This document shows positions 47,626-61,300 of a stretch of 64,000 nucleotides of DNA, piece by piece (positions within the stretch are counted from its first letter, which is position 1; every line of letters begins with the position of its first letter). The notes under the pieces are model-generated. The model saw only the letters and a list, made by a program, of their open reading frames with translations. It did no database searches and was not told where the DNA came from. The position numbers and the translations under genes are program-made. Source of the DNA: Clavaria fumosa (taxonomy: Eukaryota > Basidiomycota > Agaricomycetes > Agaricales > Clavariaceae); assembly GCA_951802425.1 (NCBI GenBank), contig OX637796.1, positions 3,348,001-3,412,000 of the forward strand, given 5' to 3'.

Positions 47626-48709
47626 CGTTTCTGATCACAATAAAACCAAACTAAGAGCGCGTTCGCGTTTGACGAAGCAAGTGATGATCAAAATCAAAAC
47701 GTTCAGGAGCGCGAGAATCGATCGCAGACGCGTCACAAATCACGAGGTTTTGTCACCTTTCTCACCACAACATCCTGTGGCTGAACCCTGTGTCTATCGT
47801 GCGTGATACTAGTGATACACTCAGCATGTCCCTAGGATTTCTACCACAGTACAGTACAGACATACTTGGTAAATAACGTGTCGTTCGGGAAACCAAAAAC
47901 GCACATGATCAAGATCACAAAAACTCGGGTGTTGATGCGTCCGATGGTGAAATGGAACCGTATGACCTGGAGGCGTGGGTATAGCATCGAGCGATTTTAC
48001 CCTCAAACGGCTGACGTATCTCTTGACCTTCTCATGGTTTGACGCTTATCGTTACTGCGAAAGGGGACATGAGATGCTATCAAGCGCGTTTCCTTTAAAG
48101 AGAGCGTGATAGCGAGCAGAGTACCACAAGGTCGTGCCCAGATGACCAAGAAAGATAGTCATTATACTCACGTCGTTTGGAAATGTCGGGGTGGCAAGTC
48201 CGAAATGTGTCGAGGTGGCTATCGTGTCTTGTCTGAGGGTGGTCTAAAGAGGCCCATCGGGAAACCGTGCCTGGTTGCACGCAAATTCGGTAAGGCATCG
48301 TGAGTAGGACGCGCTGCCGCGTGCAGGTGTGCGACGTCGCGACACCGAAGCAGGACGAAAGGAGAAACTCCGCGAATAGTATAGGACGGTGAATCGCGAT
48401 CACTTACCGAGGGGCATGCGGGGATTGATCCAGACGCATACAACTGGTTTTCTTCAGCATTCGAGCCTCGCAGCGGTTATGTGAAGAGTATTGTAGTGAT
48501 ATGAAAAAAAAAAAAAATCGGGGTCAGCCAAAGTTGGAACGAGCGCTTGGCGGAGAACGCGCGAAATTCCAAGACAAGCAGTAGCAAACCTTCACACTTT
48601 GAAAACCTCATCGCATCGTGAAACTTCCCTCTCCATCTCCCTCGTCTTCAATGCTCGCCCGTTCTTAGCTTATTATAGAGAGCAAGGCCGTTTAGCCTTC
48701 GCCAATCAC
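47626..48709. other. intergenic, divergent promoters
   Basis: 1084 nt between the CSN2 start (minus) and the FAB1 start (plus). It should hold both promoters. A run of 13 A lies at 48503-48515. No reading frame above about 100 codons and none with conserved features; the frame upstream of 48710 is open but has no ATG. Confidence 0.5.
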
Positions 48710-51700
48710 ATGGAGTCACCACAGGTCGTATCCCCGGTTCAACCCAGTTTCGGCGGACCGTTCCAGAGGTCCCGAAGTAATACCCGATTTACGGACGATG
48801 TCACCAGCTTGACGAGCTTCAATCCATTCTCAGAGGAGGATGAGAATGACCAATCCTCGTACACTCTCGTCGCCTCGCTATTCTCGCGGATGAAGAATTC
48901 GATAGCTGCGCCGCTCTCCTCTGCAGTGGCTGCTGCATCGGGCTCCACGGCTTCCAATACAACAAATCACACCAACACCGCGGGCAGCGAACAGAGGCGC
49001 ATTTCAGGCGCCGCTCTAGCCCCTCCACCTAACTTGATTTCCCGGCCTTCCTCTGAGAGACCTTTCCCTCTGAATGCCAAACCGTCAAAACCCGCCCAAC
49101 CACTCGTCTCACTCACCCCCGTCGTCTCTGAAGCGCCTTCACTGCTTGGAGATCTAGAACGGTCTCCTTCGCGTGGTGGAAACTTCTTCGAGGACGGTGG
49201 CATTTTTGCAGGCACCGTTATCCCGGGATTTCCGATCCAAGATGATGCGAGAAGCATCCGCACCTCTGCCAGCAACACCATCAAGCGGTCTGATTCTGTA
49301 TCCAAGGTCATTCGGCGTATCCGAGGTGAAGGTGTGTTGTTTGGTCCGACTTTTGTGCACTGTGCTTGACTGGGGGTTAGGCTTGAGTCGTGATTACTGG
49401 ATGGAGGACGGGAGCTGCAAAGAATGTTCTGACTGCCAAAGCGTATTCACGGCGTGGCGGAGGAAACATCACTGTCGAATATGCGGTCAGTCTATGGTCA
49501 ATTGAGTCTCTGACATGACGCTCACTCAAAGTCAAGGTCAAATCTTCTGTTCTCGTTGTGCTTCCAATATCATCAAGGGGTCTAGGTTTGGGCATGACGG
49601 CATGATACGAGTGTGCAACCTCTGCCTCGAAAAGTTAGCGAAGGTGGACTCAGATGAAGAAGACGATCGTCGCTCTGTCATCTCAACTATTACCTCGCCC
49701 TTTCCCGCCCACCAACTTGGCTTAGATTCTCTTCATCACGGTCTCCCGCAGTCTCCATTTGCCGCCGCTCAGTTGTTCGGGCGTACCGACGAACCATTTA
49801 ATCTCTACTCTATCGCTGAAACCAAGAAACCACTATCCGGCTCAGATAAAAATGGGCTCCCACCTATCAACACTGCATGGGAGCTTGTCAGGGAAATGTC
49901 AGCTCCCTTCCGTCGCGCTCTGGTTGACGAAGAAAAAGACCCCGTCGGTTTGCCAAGAATATATACAGTTGATGATTCTCCCACTGCGAACGGCACCAAG
50001 ATACCGCTTGACTTTCCGACCGCCATGCCTCTCTCATCAGACCTCTCAAAGAGTTCTATTCAATTTCCTTTGGGTTCCCCTGAACACCATGTTTTGGATA
50101 GCCCAGGGCCCGGCAGTAGACTTCGTTCGAGGTTCAACTCCCACGGTGATTTTGAGGTTTCTACTCCGTTCATTAGGAGTCGTGCACAGAGTCGTCTGGA
50201 CGACCTTGTTGCAGGTGAAGCAGGGTGGCGGACCAGAAGAGAGAGCACTGCGTCGGTCTCCTGTCCTCTTCGATTGATGTGTGGTTCACTTTGCCTCCTC
50301 TAGATATGCGCAGGAACTCAATATGGCCTCCATGCGTCACCTCAAGATCATGCTGCGCCAAATGCTCACGACTGAGCAGGTCCCAAATATCAAAGCATGG
50401 GAAGAGACGTTACTCAAACTAGCGCTGCGCATAGCCCGGGAGCTCACGTTCACAACACTTCCCCACCGTCAGGGTCAAGACATGGATGTTCGTCGTTATG
50501 TCAAGATCAAAAAAATCCCAGGCGGCGTCCCAGGCGATTCCGAATATGTCGATGGTGTTGTCATCACCAAAAATGTTGCACATAAGCAGATGTCAAGGAT
50601 GCAGCAGAACCCGCGCGTTATGCTCGTGACGTTCCCTCTGGAGTTTGCTCGCGTCGAAGGACAGTACATGCATTTCGGTCAGATTGTCAGGCAAGAAAAG
50701 GAATATCTGGGTAATCTTGCGAGTCGTATCGCAGCGTTGCGGCCTCACGTGGTATTGGTCGAGAAGTCTGTCTCGAGGCTTGTGTTGGATGCGCTTGCCA
50801 AACATAACATTGCAGTGGCGAGAGCTGTCAAACCATCCGCCATCCACACCGTTGCACGAATGACACAGAGCGATGTCTTCTCTTCTATAGACAAGCTGGC
50901 TCTTGAACCTCGTTTGGGACATTGCGTGCGATACCGCGTACAAACTTTTCATCATCCCCTCATCCCTGGTCAACGGAAAACGTACATGCGGTTCGAAGGA
51001 TGCTCTCGAGATATGGGTTGCACCATTATCCTCCGCGGCGGCGATATTAATACACTTCGGCATATCAAAAAAGTCACGCGCTTTCTGACGTTCATCGTGA
51101 GGAACCTCAAGCTGGAGACACATCTTTGGAAGGATTCGGTAATCACCTTACCACCGTTTAATGCCCTTGCTGTGCCGGCTACAGAACCTGCTTCGGCGGC
51201 CTCGCCACTCGCGTTCAGTCCCGCCACACATATGATATCCGCGCTTTCTCTAGCTTCTACGCCGCGCGTGTCGACGCCACCAGTGAGACCCTCTTCAGAT
51301 GTTCTCTCTGAGAAGACTGCTGCTGACGAGACGGAGATCGACGAATGTCTCCTTGACGAGCAAGTCGCGCAGTTGCGATTGTCCAAACGGATACAAGATG
51401 CTCTGATTCCATACACGAAGACTTTCGTGTCCGTTTCAGCCACATTGAGGTTTCCTCCGCCCCAACCCATCAAGCAGATGAAGGAACTCGACGATGAACT
51501 GACCCAAGCGAGCAAAGCATGGGAAGAAGAAGTCGCCCAGCAAGAGGAGAAAGTACTTCTTGGGCACTCACAAGACCCCACCATTACCGCTCCTGCGCTT
51601 GATTTACCCTCCCCCCTGCCCACATGTGAGCTCATCTTGGAGCGAAACAGCCCAAAAGATCAGGCAGGCATCAACGCTATGATAGAGGCATTGCCTACGA

Positions 51701-54700
51701 TGGATATTATGACACCCCCGTCTCGAGATAGCGTCTCGACGTATGGGGTAAACTTCAATGAACCCCCGGATTATTTCTCCGATATGTCCTCGGCAGCCAC
51801 GTCAAACTCAGGCTCAGTCATTCTTGGCCAGCCGTCCTTAAATTTACCTCCTGCAGAGGATCCTACTATTATTATGAAAACCATCGAAGACGTTGCGCTA
51901 GAGAGCAGACTTAGTCTCGCCAAGTGGCGACATGAAGAATACCGCCGTATCTGGGAATGGTATCTTCGAAAGAACTTCGACGACTTCGTTTTAGAGAAGT
52001 ACCAACGCATCAATATCTTGGAGTACAGTATCCAAACAGCTGAACTTGGCCTTCACCGTGCTTGCTTTCCTCCTGAGCTCAATCAGATCACATTTTATGG
52101 GGAGAACGATTGCACGCTGGGGCAATTCATAGAGAAATCGGTTACTGACACCCTCGTCCGATTTCTTGATTCGAAGGCCGTCTGTTTGGGGAAGGGATGC
52201 AACCAGCCTCTAGCCAGACATTGCAAAGTCTACGTCCACAACGAGACGCGGTTGTTTGTTGCCGTGGAAGAATGGCACGGTCAGATTATCCGACTGGGTA
52301 GTTACATCCCTTCACCAGAACTCATCACGACGTGGAGCGCTTGTCGCATGTGCGGTGAGTGAAAATGAATAATTAATGACGCGAAGACTGGTTTTGAGGA
52401 TTCGCATGTAGGCTCGGCGACCCCTTTTATTCCCGTTTCGGAAGAGATGCAGCGATATTCTTTCGGGAAATTCCTAGAGCTATACTTCTATCCGACGGAC
52501 GTGAAGATTGTCCCAGGAGCAGGCTGTGAACACAACATTTACCGACACCACGTTCGCTTCTTCGCCAGCAAAGGCATGACAGTGCGTTTCCAGGCGGACC
52601 CCGTAGTTTTGCACGAGGTTGTCTATCCTCCAATGCGGATTCGCGTGTGCCCAGAGGCCCAGTTGAAGCTGAAAAACAACGATTTCGAACGGCTGCATAG
52701 GCGAAATCTCCTCTGGTACAGTGCCTTGATAAGCGATCTCAAGCTGATCAACATTGATGCTGCCACGGGTGACGAGGAGTCTGACAGCCTTCTCACTCAT
52801 CATATCAACGGTATGATTTCTCGAGCCGAAGCTGAACGAGAGGAAATTGCACGGATGTTGAATGATGTCTATAAATCGTCGGTTCCAACTGACACCCTCG
52901 CGCTCAATCAGGTACGCGCCTTCCGACAAGACAAAATTGTTGCTTGGCAACTAGACTTTGATCGACTGCCCAAACCTCGCCCGACACTTGAAAAAACTGA
53001 GCGAAAAGCGTCTGCGTTCACGTCTGTCCGCGCTATGCTTCCAAAACGGTACGATTTGTCGAACGCTTTCGAGGACCCCAGAGTGCCCTCATCCAGCACA
53101 TCGGAGACAGAAGAGATCTTCTCTCGAATCCAGCAAAGGAGGTTTGTCAGCGATTCGCTCACCTCTTCCGCATCAGAGGCATCAGAATCGGAAGCTGGGA
53201 TGGACCAACCCGTTCTTGATTCGCAAGCCAAAGTTCCTGAACCTTCTCCGCTTGCCAAAGAAACTGCATCCACGGATACCTTGGCAAAGTCTGACCCGGA
53301 GAGCGATTCGACGATTGGCGCTGCGAGGGACGAAACCGTATCGCCTGCTTTGCCCTCTTCTCCTCCGCCTGCTGTAAGTGTTGTACGTGCAAAATATGCC
53401 TATATTAATAACTGATACCAGGTTGAACTCCAAAAAACCGGCGGTGAGAATGGTCGACTCCGCCAATCAAAATTACCCAGGCGCTCGCTCGTCCAACCTA
53501 GCGTAGCAGAGTTAGTAAAGAAGTACCAGGACTATTTGCCTCCTCAAGGCGTGCGGGAGCTCTCGAAAACGGCATTGGCTCCTCGTCCTCCCGTCTCTGA
53601 AAGTGATCAGGAGAATGCGGGTCCAGGTTCGCCTCAACTTTCTCCAAGGAAACCACGCCAGACTCTGTCTAGAAATGCCTCGTGCTCTGACTTTGAGCAA
53701 GGCTATGCTGCCAATGTTGCACCCCGTTATCTTGCTCACCCCCGCCGATCTCAAAGGCGTACTTTGCGAGAAAGCCGCATCCCTGGACCAGTCTTGTCTT
53801 CGACTGAATCGGTGGGCTCATCACGCCGACAGTCTCCAGACAGGCGTATTTCCGGTAGTTCTGCTCGACCCGATTACGGATTAGGACGAGATATCGTACA
53901 CTCGACGAGGCCAGCTGGTCCAGGCGCAAATAAAGTTGGTCGCATCAAGACTCCTGTTCGTCCCATGAAGGATAAGCCCTCAGCTATTCGTGCCCCGACG
54001 AACACCGTGAGCAGATCGCCCCGCAGACCATCTACGAATGGGACGAAGGTCTCCAATATGACAAAGCACTTTGAACGTATAACTCGTGAAACCGAACGAG
54101 CGAATCGTCGATACACAGTTATTAGAGGGAAACGCGCGCGTCCAGTTGCTTCAGCCCGAGCTAAAGTTGAAGTCCTCGATAGCGTCAAAGATGCAGTCAG
54201 GGGTGACGTGTCTGAAAGTTCTGAGTCGTCAACCGAGGCCGACGATGAAGGGGATGACGACGAATGCACCAAGCGCGCGGACGAACCTGCCGTAGACACT
54301 ACATCTGAGGCTTCTGAAGCCCCTCAGGTTGTTGTTGACCCTACGTCCGATGGGCCGAAGGCAGATGCTCCACCTGTAGTGCCTGAAAATTTGGCTGAAC
54401 CTCTTGAAAAAACGGAACAATTGGCCGAACCCTCTGTCATTCCAAAACCTGATCTAGAGGCGTCGTCCATTTCTACTTCACCCCAACAGACCCCTGCTCT
54501 ACCGTCTGTCAACTTTCCTAGACCGGGCGAAGACGTGTCATCACCACTGTCAGCAGGAACTCCTTCCATTTTGCAAACACTTGGCCTGTGGATTCAACAG
54601 ACGCATGGACTTGGTCGCATTGAACCCGATGTGGAGGACTTACTTGGCGATCCAGAACACATCTTCAGAGACTCTTCAATGGTGGTGCGGACTGATGAGC

Positions 54701-56259
54701 CGACCTCAATCATTGCACTGGCACTGAAGTATGACACCTGTTTCCTAATCTTCGCCTTCTTACAGCTTCTTTCTCAGCTCACCGCAGTATCGCGACACGT
54801 TGGCTAGGATTCATGCAGAGAAACGCGTCTCTCGTGAGCCCAAGTTAACGGATGGAGGCGAAATTTTCATGCCTGACGATCATTCTGTTGCCGAATCAAC
54901 CTCAACATGGGGTGTGGTCAATGTCGAGTCTATGGAATCGGCTGATCCCATGCAGGAGCTCCGAACGTCATCATCTAGGCTGCCTTGGAATATCAGTTCG
55001 TCTGTTCCTGTTACTCATCAACCGCAACTTATCTTCAATTCTAGCTTTTGAGAGTGGTGGTCTCACAATCAGCTGCACTATTCTTTATCCCGAGCAATTC
55101 GATGCCCTTCGGCGTACCTACGATTGTGAGAAGAGCATGGTTGAGTCATTAGCGCGATGTGTCAAGTGGAATACTAGCGGTGGCAAATCTGGCTCTGCCT
55201 TCTTGAAAACAAGAGGTTGGTGCGCCCTGAGTGCCATTGAATGGCCTGACCTCATTTCATTTCAAGACGACCGATTCATTGCCAAAGAGATATCTAAATC
55301 CGAGCTACAAACGATGGAAACGTTCGCACCTGCTTATTTCGACTACATGTCATCAGCAGTTGCTGCAAACGTGAGGTCTATAGCAACTCCGACTTAACTT
55401 CTTATTTATTCAATCAGCGCCCTACACTCCTGGCGAAGATATTCGGTTGCTACAAGCTTACGTTTAAGAAGACAGGTAAAGGCAGAGGATCTGGCAGGAC
55501 CAAATCTACTCAGATGAACCTTCTCGTGATGGAAAACCTCTTCTATGATCGATGCTTCTCGAAGGTCGGGAAAAACGATACTCTTGAGAGTGCACGTCTC
55601 TGATGATTAGATTAGATTTTTGATTTGAAAGGATCCACACGAGGTCGCCTGGTTCAGTCAACTGGCCGAGAAAACGAGGTCCTGTTAGATGAGAACCTTG
55701 TTCAAGGTATGTCACAGTTCCTCGCTGCAGAGCGATTGCCTAAGTGTCCTTTTCAGCTGCACTTGTATCGCCCTTTTATCTTCGCGAGCACTCGAAACGC
55801 ATCCTGCATGGCGCTTTATTCAATGATAGCAAGTTTTTGGCCGATATTAACGTCATGGACTACTCCCTCGTCGTTGGCGTTGACAGTCAGGAGAATGAGC
55901 TGGTCGTTGGTATTGTCGGTAAGCCAACATTCGCTGCACATTGGACACCGAGCTGTATGAGTATATCAGACTATATTCGAACGTATACCTGGGACAAGAG
56001 GCTAGAAACGTGGGTCAAAGAATCAGCGTTCATGGGAGGTGGCGCGAAAGGGGAACCAACTATCGTCACCCCGAAGCAATATAGACAACGTTTCATAAGT
56101 GCCATGGAAAGATATTTCCCGATGGTAAGATGGCTTAGTAGCGCACTCTATTACTGACTGATACCTTTCGTCACTCAGGTTCCCGATCGTTGGATGAAGC
56201 CAAAAGACACGCCGGTTGAAGACCCCAACACGGCGTTGGAACTGTGGCCGGATTGGTAG
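48710..56259 (+). CDS. FAB1: FAB1/PIKfyve, phosphatidylinositol-3-phosphate 5-kinase
   Basis: Fourteen exons: 48710..49325, 49381..49485, 49537..50251, 50304..52354, 52412..53373, 53422..54728, 54778..54995, 55045..55215, 55267..55370, 55418..55564, 55616..55706, 55757..55918, 55970..56124, 56179..56259; 2294 residues, close to yeast Fab1. It makes PI(3,5)P2 on vacuole and endosome membranes. The FYVE domain (about 208-270) has YWMEDGSCKECSDCQ, RKHHCRICGQ and RVCNLC. The TCP-1/chaperonin-like domain (about 480-780) contains GCTIILRGGD. A conserved Cys-rich region follows (about 970-1150, with GCNQPLARHCKVYVH and CRMCG). A long disordered linker precedes the kinase domain (about 1920-2280), with YPEQFDALRRTY, IFDLKGSTRGRLV, NVMDYSLVVGVD and DYIRTYTWDKRLE. 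Exon 7 can start at either of two acceptors 12 nt apart; the distal one gives a 49-nt intron. Confidence 0.97.
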
Positions 56260-56379
56260 TTGACACAATCCGGCCATGCCGCATAGTAGAGCAATCTCAT
56301 TCCCTGCATCTCATATCCCACATCACACATCACTAGATACCCCGCATACCGCTCATAGTCTCTATCAATAGATCTCATA
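56260..56379. other. 120-nt convergent gap FAB1/LTV1
   Basis: The stop codons of FAB1 (56259) and LTV1 (56380, minus strand) are 120 nt apart, so both 3' untranslated regions probably overlap. No separate gene. Confidence 0.6.
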
Positions 56380-58178
56380 TTATAGCCTTTTCACTACCGT
56401 CATGGGGCTGTTCGCAAACACGCCCATCTGGCGAAGGGCCTCAGTGCCGAACTGCTCTTTGGTTGCCTTTTTGATTTTTCGACGCGCTTGTCTTTCATTT
56501 TTCAGCGCATGCTTGCGAGCCTTCTTGTCTTCTGGGGGTTCGTCTTTAGGGCGGTTGACGGTTCCTTTGGCTGGCAAGCCTCTTCAGCCAAGGCAGCGGG
56601 GATGACCTGCTCGCAAAAGACTTACGCTTGGCTGGGTTCTGACTGGGGAGTATGTCGGCTTTGCGTTCTTTCTTCACAATATGCTGCTCCCGAACAGATG
56701 GAAGACCAGATTTTGGGTTGAGATGAATCCTCGGCGAAGATTTCGAATTCCGCGCCAGAATGAGACGAGGGTGATTTTCGAGATTCGTGTAGGTTGCTAA
56801 TAACATAATGAGTGCGAGAGTTGCATACAAGCGCAAAACCGAGTTACTGAGTATCGTCTCACAGTCCCACCGGTCTCTTTTGTCCTCTCCCATAGTTAAA
56901 CTCACGAGGTCAACAGCGATGTCATCGCCGATATCCTGAATCTTGACGTGAGCATCTTCGCGCAGAGCAAGGCGCGCTGTTCCAAACTGAGAAGTCCCAC
57001 AATCATCATCCAACTTCGGTCTCAGCTTGCCGCCAAGAATTTCGAAGTTCTCGATGAAGTCGTCCACCAGTGCGTTAAAGGAAGCAGAGGACGTCACAAG
57101 GTCCGGAGCTTCAGAGCCGTCGGAGTGTTCTGAATGCTCACTTTCTGAGCATTCGTTCTCCGGGGGATAACCATACTCTTTTTCCATGACCTGTCTCATG
57201 ATCAGTCAAGGCGCGTATTGTAAGGACGAGTGAACAGACGTGATCGAAACGCTCGTCGAGAGTTCGCAGGGTCTCAGTGCGGAACAAGGATGAACTGCTC
57301 ATGCTGTAGCCCGAGGCAGTTGATGCGGCTTTTTTTCTACGCTTTCCCCCAATGACAGGAATTGCCGGCAGGCGGCCGACTGTGTCCCCACCTTCTGAAG
57401 GGCCACCAAACTCTGATTCCGCGGCTGTGTTCTTCTGGGCATTCTTGAAAGTCGCGTACCGTGCCTCCCAATTGCTTTGATCAGTTTCCAGTTCCTCGGC
57501 CGCCTCCTCGTTGACTCCCTCCTCCCTGAACTCGAAGTCAACTTCCTCTCTTCTCTCACCACCGGCCACAAGTTCACAAAAAAAATCGTCTTCCAGTCCA
57601 GTGTCTACAAATGCATCGTCTTCCAGAGCTTCCAACGTCTGTCTTGTGTGAGGATCCAGGTCGGGCTTGAAGCCGGCTATCGAGGATGGTATTGCCTCTT
57701 GAGATTCGTAAGTTCTTGGGAGCTCAGATGTCGAGGGTAGGACTTCCTGTGGCAAGTCTTGAAGGGAAAAGGCTGCCCTGCATTGCTTGCTCGAGACAGG
57801 ATTGGGAGGACGTTCCACCATCACGCTCTCTACACCCTCTTCTCGTACACCGATGGGTCGGAGGTGCTGCATATAGTCATATTCTGTATCATCATAATAG
57901 ATTCCATACAGAGCAGCTTGGCCAATCCTATCATCAGGAAGAGCCGATGGATCCAGATCATTATCCAAACCTGCTCGAGACTTTCCCTATATTTTGTCGT
58001 GAGTACACGCGAAAAAACACGTCAGTTGAGGTGGGACCTTTCGAGCATTCGGACGCTCTATTGGCGCGAGCACATGCTGGCTAGCATCAGGGTCGTGGAT
58101 AAGAGGGTCTCGTTGGGAACGATGTACGAGTTGGAAGTGTCTGGCACCCGGCTGACGAAATATCGACTTGGTTGGCAT
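56380..58178 (-). CDS. LTV1: Ltv1, 40S ribosomal subunit biogenesis factor
   Basis: Five exons: 58038..58178, 57240..57986, 56848..57190, 56626..56796, 56380..56579; introns 46-51 nt; 533 residues. The N-terminal HFQLVHRSQRDPLIHDPD, then DDTEYDYMQHLRPIG, are the best conserved Ltv1 segments; ETLRTLDERFDHVMEKEYG, TILTTYTNLENHPRLI and the basic C-terminal helix KARKHALKNERQARRKIKK complete the family pattern. Ltv1 joins pre-40S particles, helps position uS3 in the head, and is released before export or final maturation. Acidic stretches lie around 215-260 and 310-330. The last intron is the shortest (46 nt) and needs acceptor GAAGAG to keep frame. The gene is divergent from TAF2, with 211 bp between starts. 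Confidence 0.93.
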
Positions 58179-58389
58179 CGTCGCAGTGGAACGGGCCTCT
58201 GATTACGTAACTCGCCTACCTGGCTCGAGTGGCTCTTCCTTCACCACCAGTTGCCGGCCAGTCTTCGTCGCTTTCTCCGGGATCTTGGTCAACGACCTCG
58301 TACTACAACGTCTCTCTATTCTAAATCACCCGTTGCTCTGCCTGTATGCTCCTCTGGTTCTGAAACTCACAGGCTGAGCAAGGATCTCA
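58179..58389. promoter_or_regulatory. divergent promoter LTV1/TAF2
   Basis: 211 bp between the LTV1 ATG (58178, minus) and the proposed TAF2 ATG (58390, plus). The TAF2 start is uncertain, so the true promoter could be shorter. Confidence 0.45.
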
Positions 58390-61300
58390 ATGCAACGCGA
58401 GCACATTCGTCGAGGTTTCACTCTATATGTCCCTTCATCTTGCCTTTATGTCTTCTGAGACTGATACTTATCACTCCTTATACTAGTCATCAAAAGGTTG
58501 TACTTGAAATCGACTTTTCGGGCGTGCTATGGGTGTGTGAAGGCAATGCTTGCGGACATGCCATTGAATCCTTACCCGTCTCTCGTGGCTAGGGGTATAC
58601 AGACATCACAATCGTTCCGACCAGTGTGGACCTCAAGACGATTCACCTGCATTCAAGGCAATGCAGTATGATACCTCTCTTGCTTATGATAACACGTGCT
58701 TAACCTGCCTATTCCCTAGACATCCATTCTATCACTGTGGGCTCGCATCCAGCCGAATTTACGCATCATGATCCGCTGTCCAATATCAATATCTCCTCTC
58801 CCCAAGATTGTCACAATCATCCGGAACTCAAACGGAGAATGTACTCGGCTTTGGCTGAATGTGATGAAGGAGAGCTGTCAATCGCATTGCCAAAGGATGT
58901 GCACTTGAAGCAGTCTACCGATTCAGCTCTTGGACTTGGGAACGACCGTGAGCAAATTGCATTCACCATTATCTCAGCTGTTCATGCATTAGCCATTCTA
59001 AGTTGCAACTCCTGAACCACCCACCCCTGGATTTCCTTCTCAGCAGCCTTTCTCCATACCACAGCTGTCACCAATCATAATCAGTATTGCTTACAGTCTT
59101 CGAAATCCGGTTGATGGCTTTCAATTCGTCATTCCCACGGAGGCATATCCTTATGTGAGTTCGATTTTTCAACTCTTTGGCTTCCATAGCCCTCAAGGAT
59201 GTAAAGCGAGTTCCACATGCATACACTACTCCCTCGTCACCAGATGCAGCGAGATGCTGGGTGCCTTGTGTCGATAACCTATGGGAGAAGTGCACGTGGG
59301 AGTTTGAGTACGTTGTTCCCCGCTACTTGGAGGAGCGGACCATGGATCGAGAAAGCGATGATGAGGGTGACGAATCTCAAGACGTCGCTCCTACTATTGT
59401 GGTCTGCAGTGGCGAACTGGTCGAACAAGTACGTGGGCTGTTTTCTAGTCAGCGGTCCGCTCATCTTCCATCCCACAGGTCGCTCATCCCCACAATTCCA
59501 ATAAGACCATCTTTCTATTCTCTCAACCTGTGCTAACATCCGTTCAGCACATCGCCTTTGCGGCGGGGCCCTTCCAGGTTCACCCCATTCCCGTCGATCA
59601 CAATGCTCTAGAGGACGCCTCTGGCACATCTCAGCCCTCCATGTATGCATTCTGCCTCCCTGGGCATGAGGCTATGTTACGGGCTTCCGTTGCCTCTCTT
59701 AGACCTGCGATGAGCTTCTATAGTCAAGAATACGGCTCATATCCATTTGGCTCATATAAAATTGTGGCCGTAGATGATATGCCTACTCAAAGGTTCGACA
59801 GCTCAACTCTTTCCATCATCACCGTGGATCTACTACACGGGGATGACGCCATCGAGCAAGCTGTCGAGACAAGACATGTCTTAAGCCACGCTTTAGCATA
59901 CCAATGGATGGGCATTAATATCCTGCAGAAAACTTGGTCCGATACCTGGCTTGTGAATGGTCTTGGGCTTTACATATGCGGCCTCTTCCTGCGGAAATTT
60001 CTAGGCAATAATGAGTATCGCTTCCGATTAAAGAAGGACATGCAACGTGTGCTGGAATGGGACAATGGTTCCATGCCTCCAATTTGTCAACCTCAGAACT
60101 ATGAGCCCCCGGATTCTTCAGTCCTTCCTTTTGTTAATCTCAAGGCACCTCTGATCTTACACATCCTCGATCGCCGTATGTGCAAGTCCGGGACCTCTCT
60201 AGGACTGTCACGCGTTCTGCCTAAAGTTTTCCTATCGGCCATCAGTGGAGAAATGAGCCAAAATGCCATCTCGACCAATTACTTTTTGCGGATGTGCAGG
60301 AAAGTCAGCGGCGTGGACCTTCGGACTTTTGCCGACCAGTGGATTTATGGTAGTGGATGTCCTGCCTTCGGTTTCACAGCAAACTTCAACAGAAAGAAGA
60401 TGGCGGTGGAGATAACCATGCGTCAGGAATCGCCAGCCTATAAAGCGCTCGAGCATAGCGAAGTGATGAAGACACTTTACAAGCCGGTGCCATTCTTCGA
60501 GGTGCGCATCCCTGAGCTTACACAGGGCTGCACTACTCATAACGCCATCAGGGTCAGATGACTATCCGCATACACGAAGCAGATGGCACGCCATATGAAC
60601 ATGTTCTCGACATACGCACTCCCTTCAAGAGATATGATGTCCCGTTCAATACCAAGTACAAACGGATTCGCCGCAATACGAAGCGTTACCTCGCACGTCA
60701 GGCCGCCGCGCAAGCTGCAGCCGAAGGCGACACCGAAGCTGCTGAAGCGATGGGCATGGTAGACATGGGCTTCGGTCTGGAAATCTGGGAGAAGGAGGAG
60801 GAACGGGAGAATTGGAAAGTTGCGGATTGGACAGAGGAAGACGAACAAATCATGAGCGGCGCAACGTACGAGTGGATACGAATGGATGCAGACTTTGAAT
60901 GGATCGCCGCCTTGGCTTTTGAACAGCCAGATTTCATGTGGGTGTCGCAGTTGCAGCGGGACCGTGACGTTGTCGCGCAACTAGAGGTATGCCTCAAACC
61001 TCTCAACACAATGTTCCACGTTCATCCCTAGATTACAGGCTCTTCACGCTCTGGCTAGACAACCCACTGCGATTGTCTCAAGTACCCTCACTAAAACAGT
61101 ATTGGTCACGAACTATCATTTCCGAATACGCTGCGAGGCAGCCATGGCGCTGGTCAACGTGAGGACACTTTGACATGGTCCGCTTACACGAGGTCACGAT
61201 CAATCTAGTGTGCCATACGAAAGCTCAATTACTTGGGCCTCTTCCATCTCTTCAAGCTGTTTTTGCGATACTGTTACGATCCGGAGAACCCCAACCAAGA

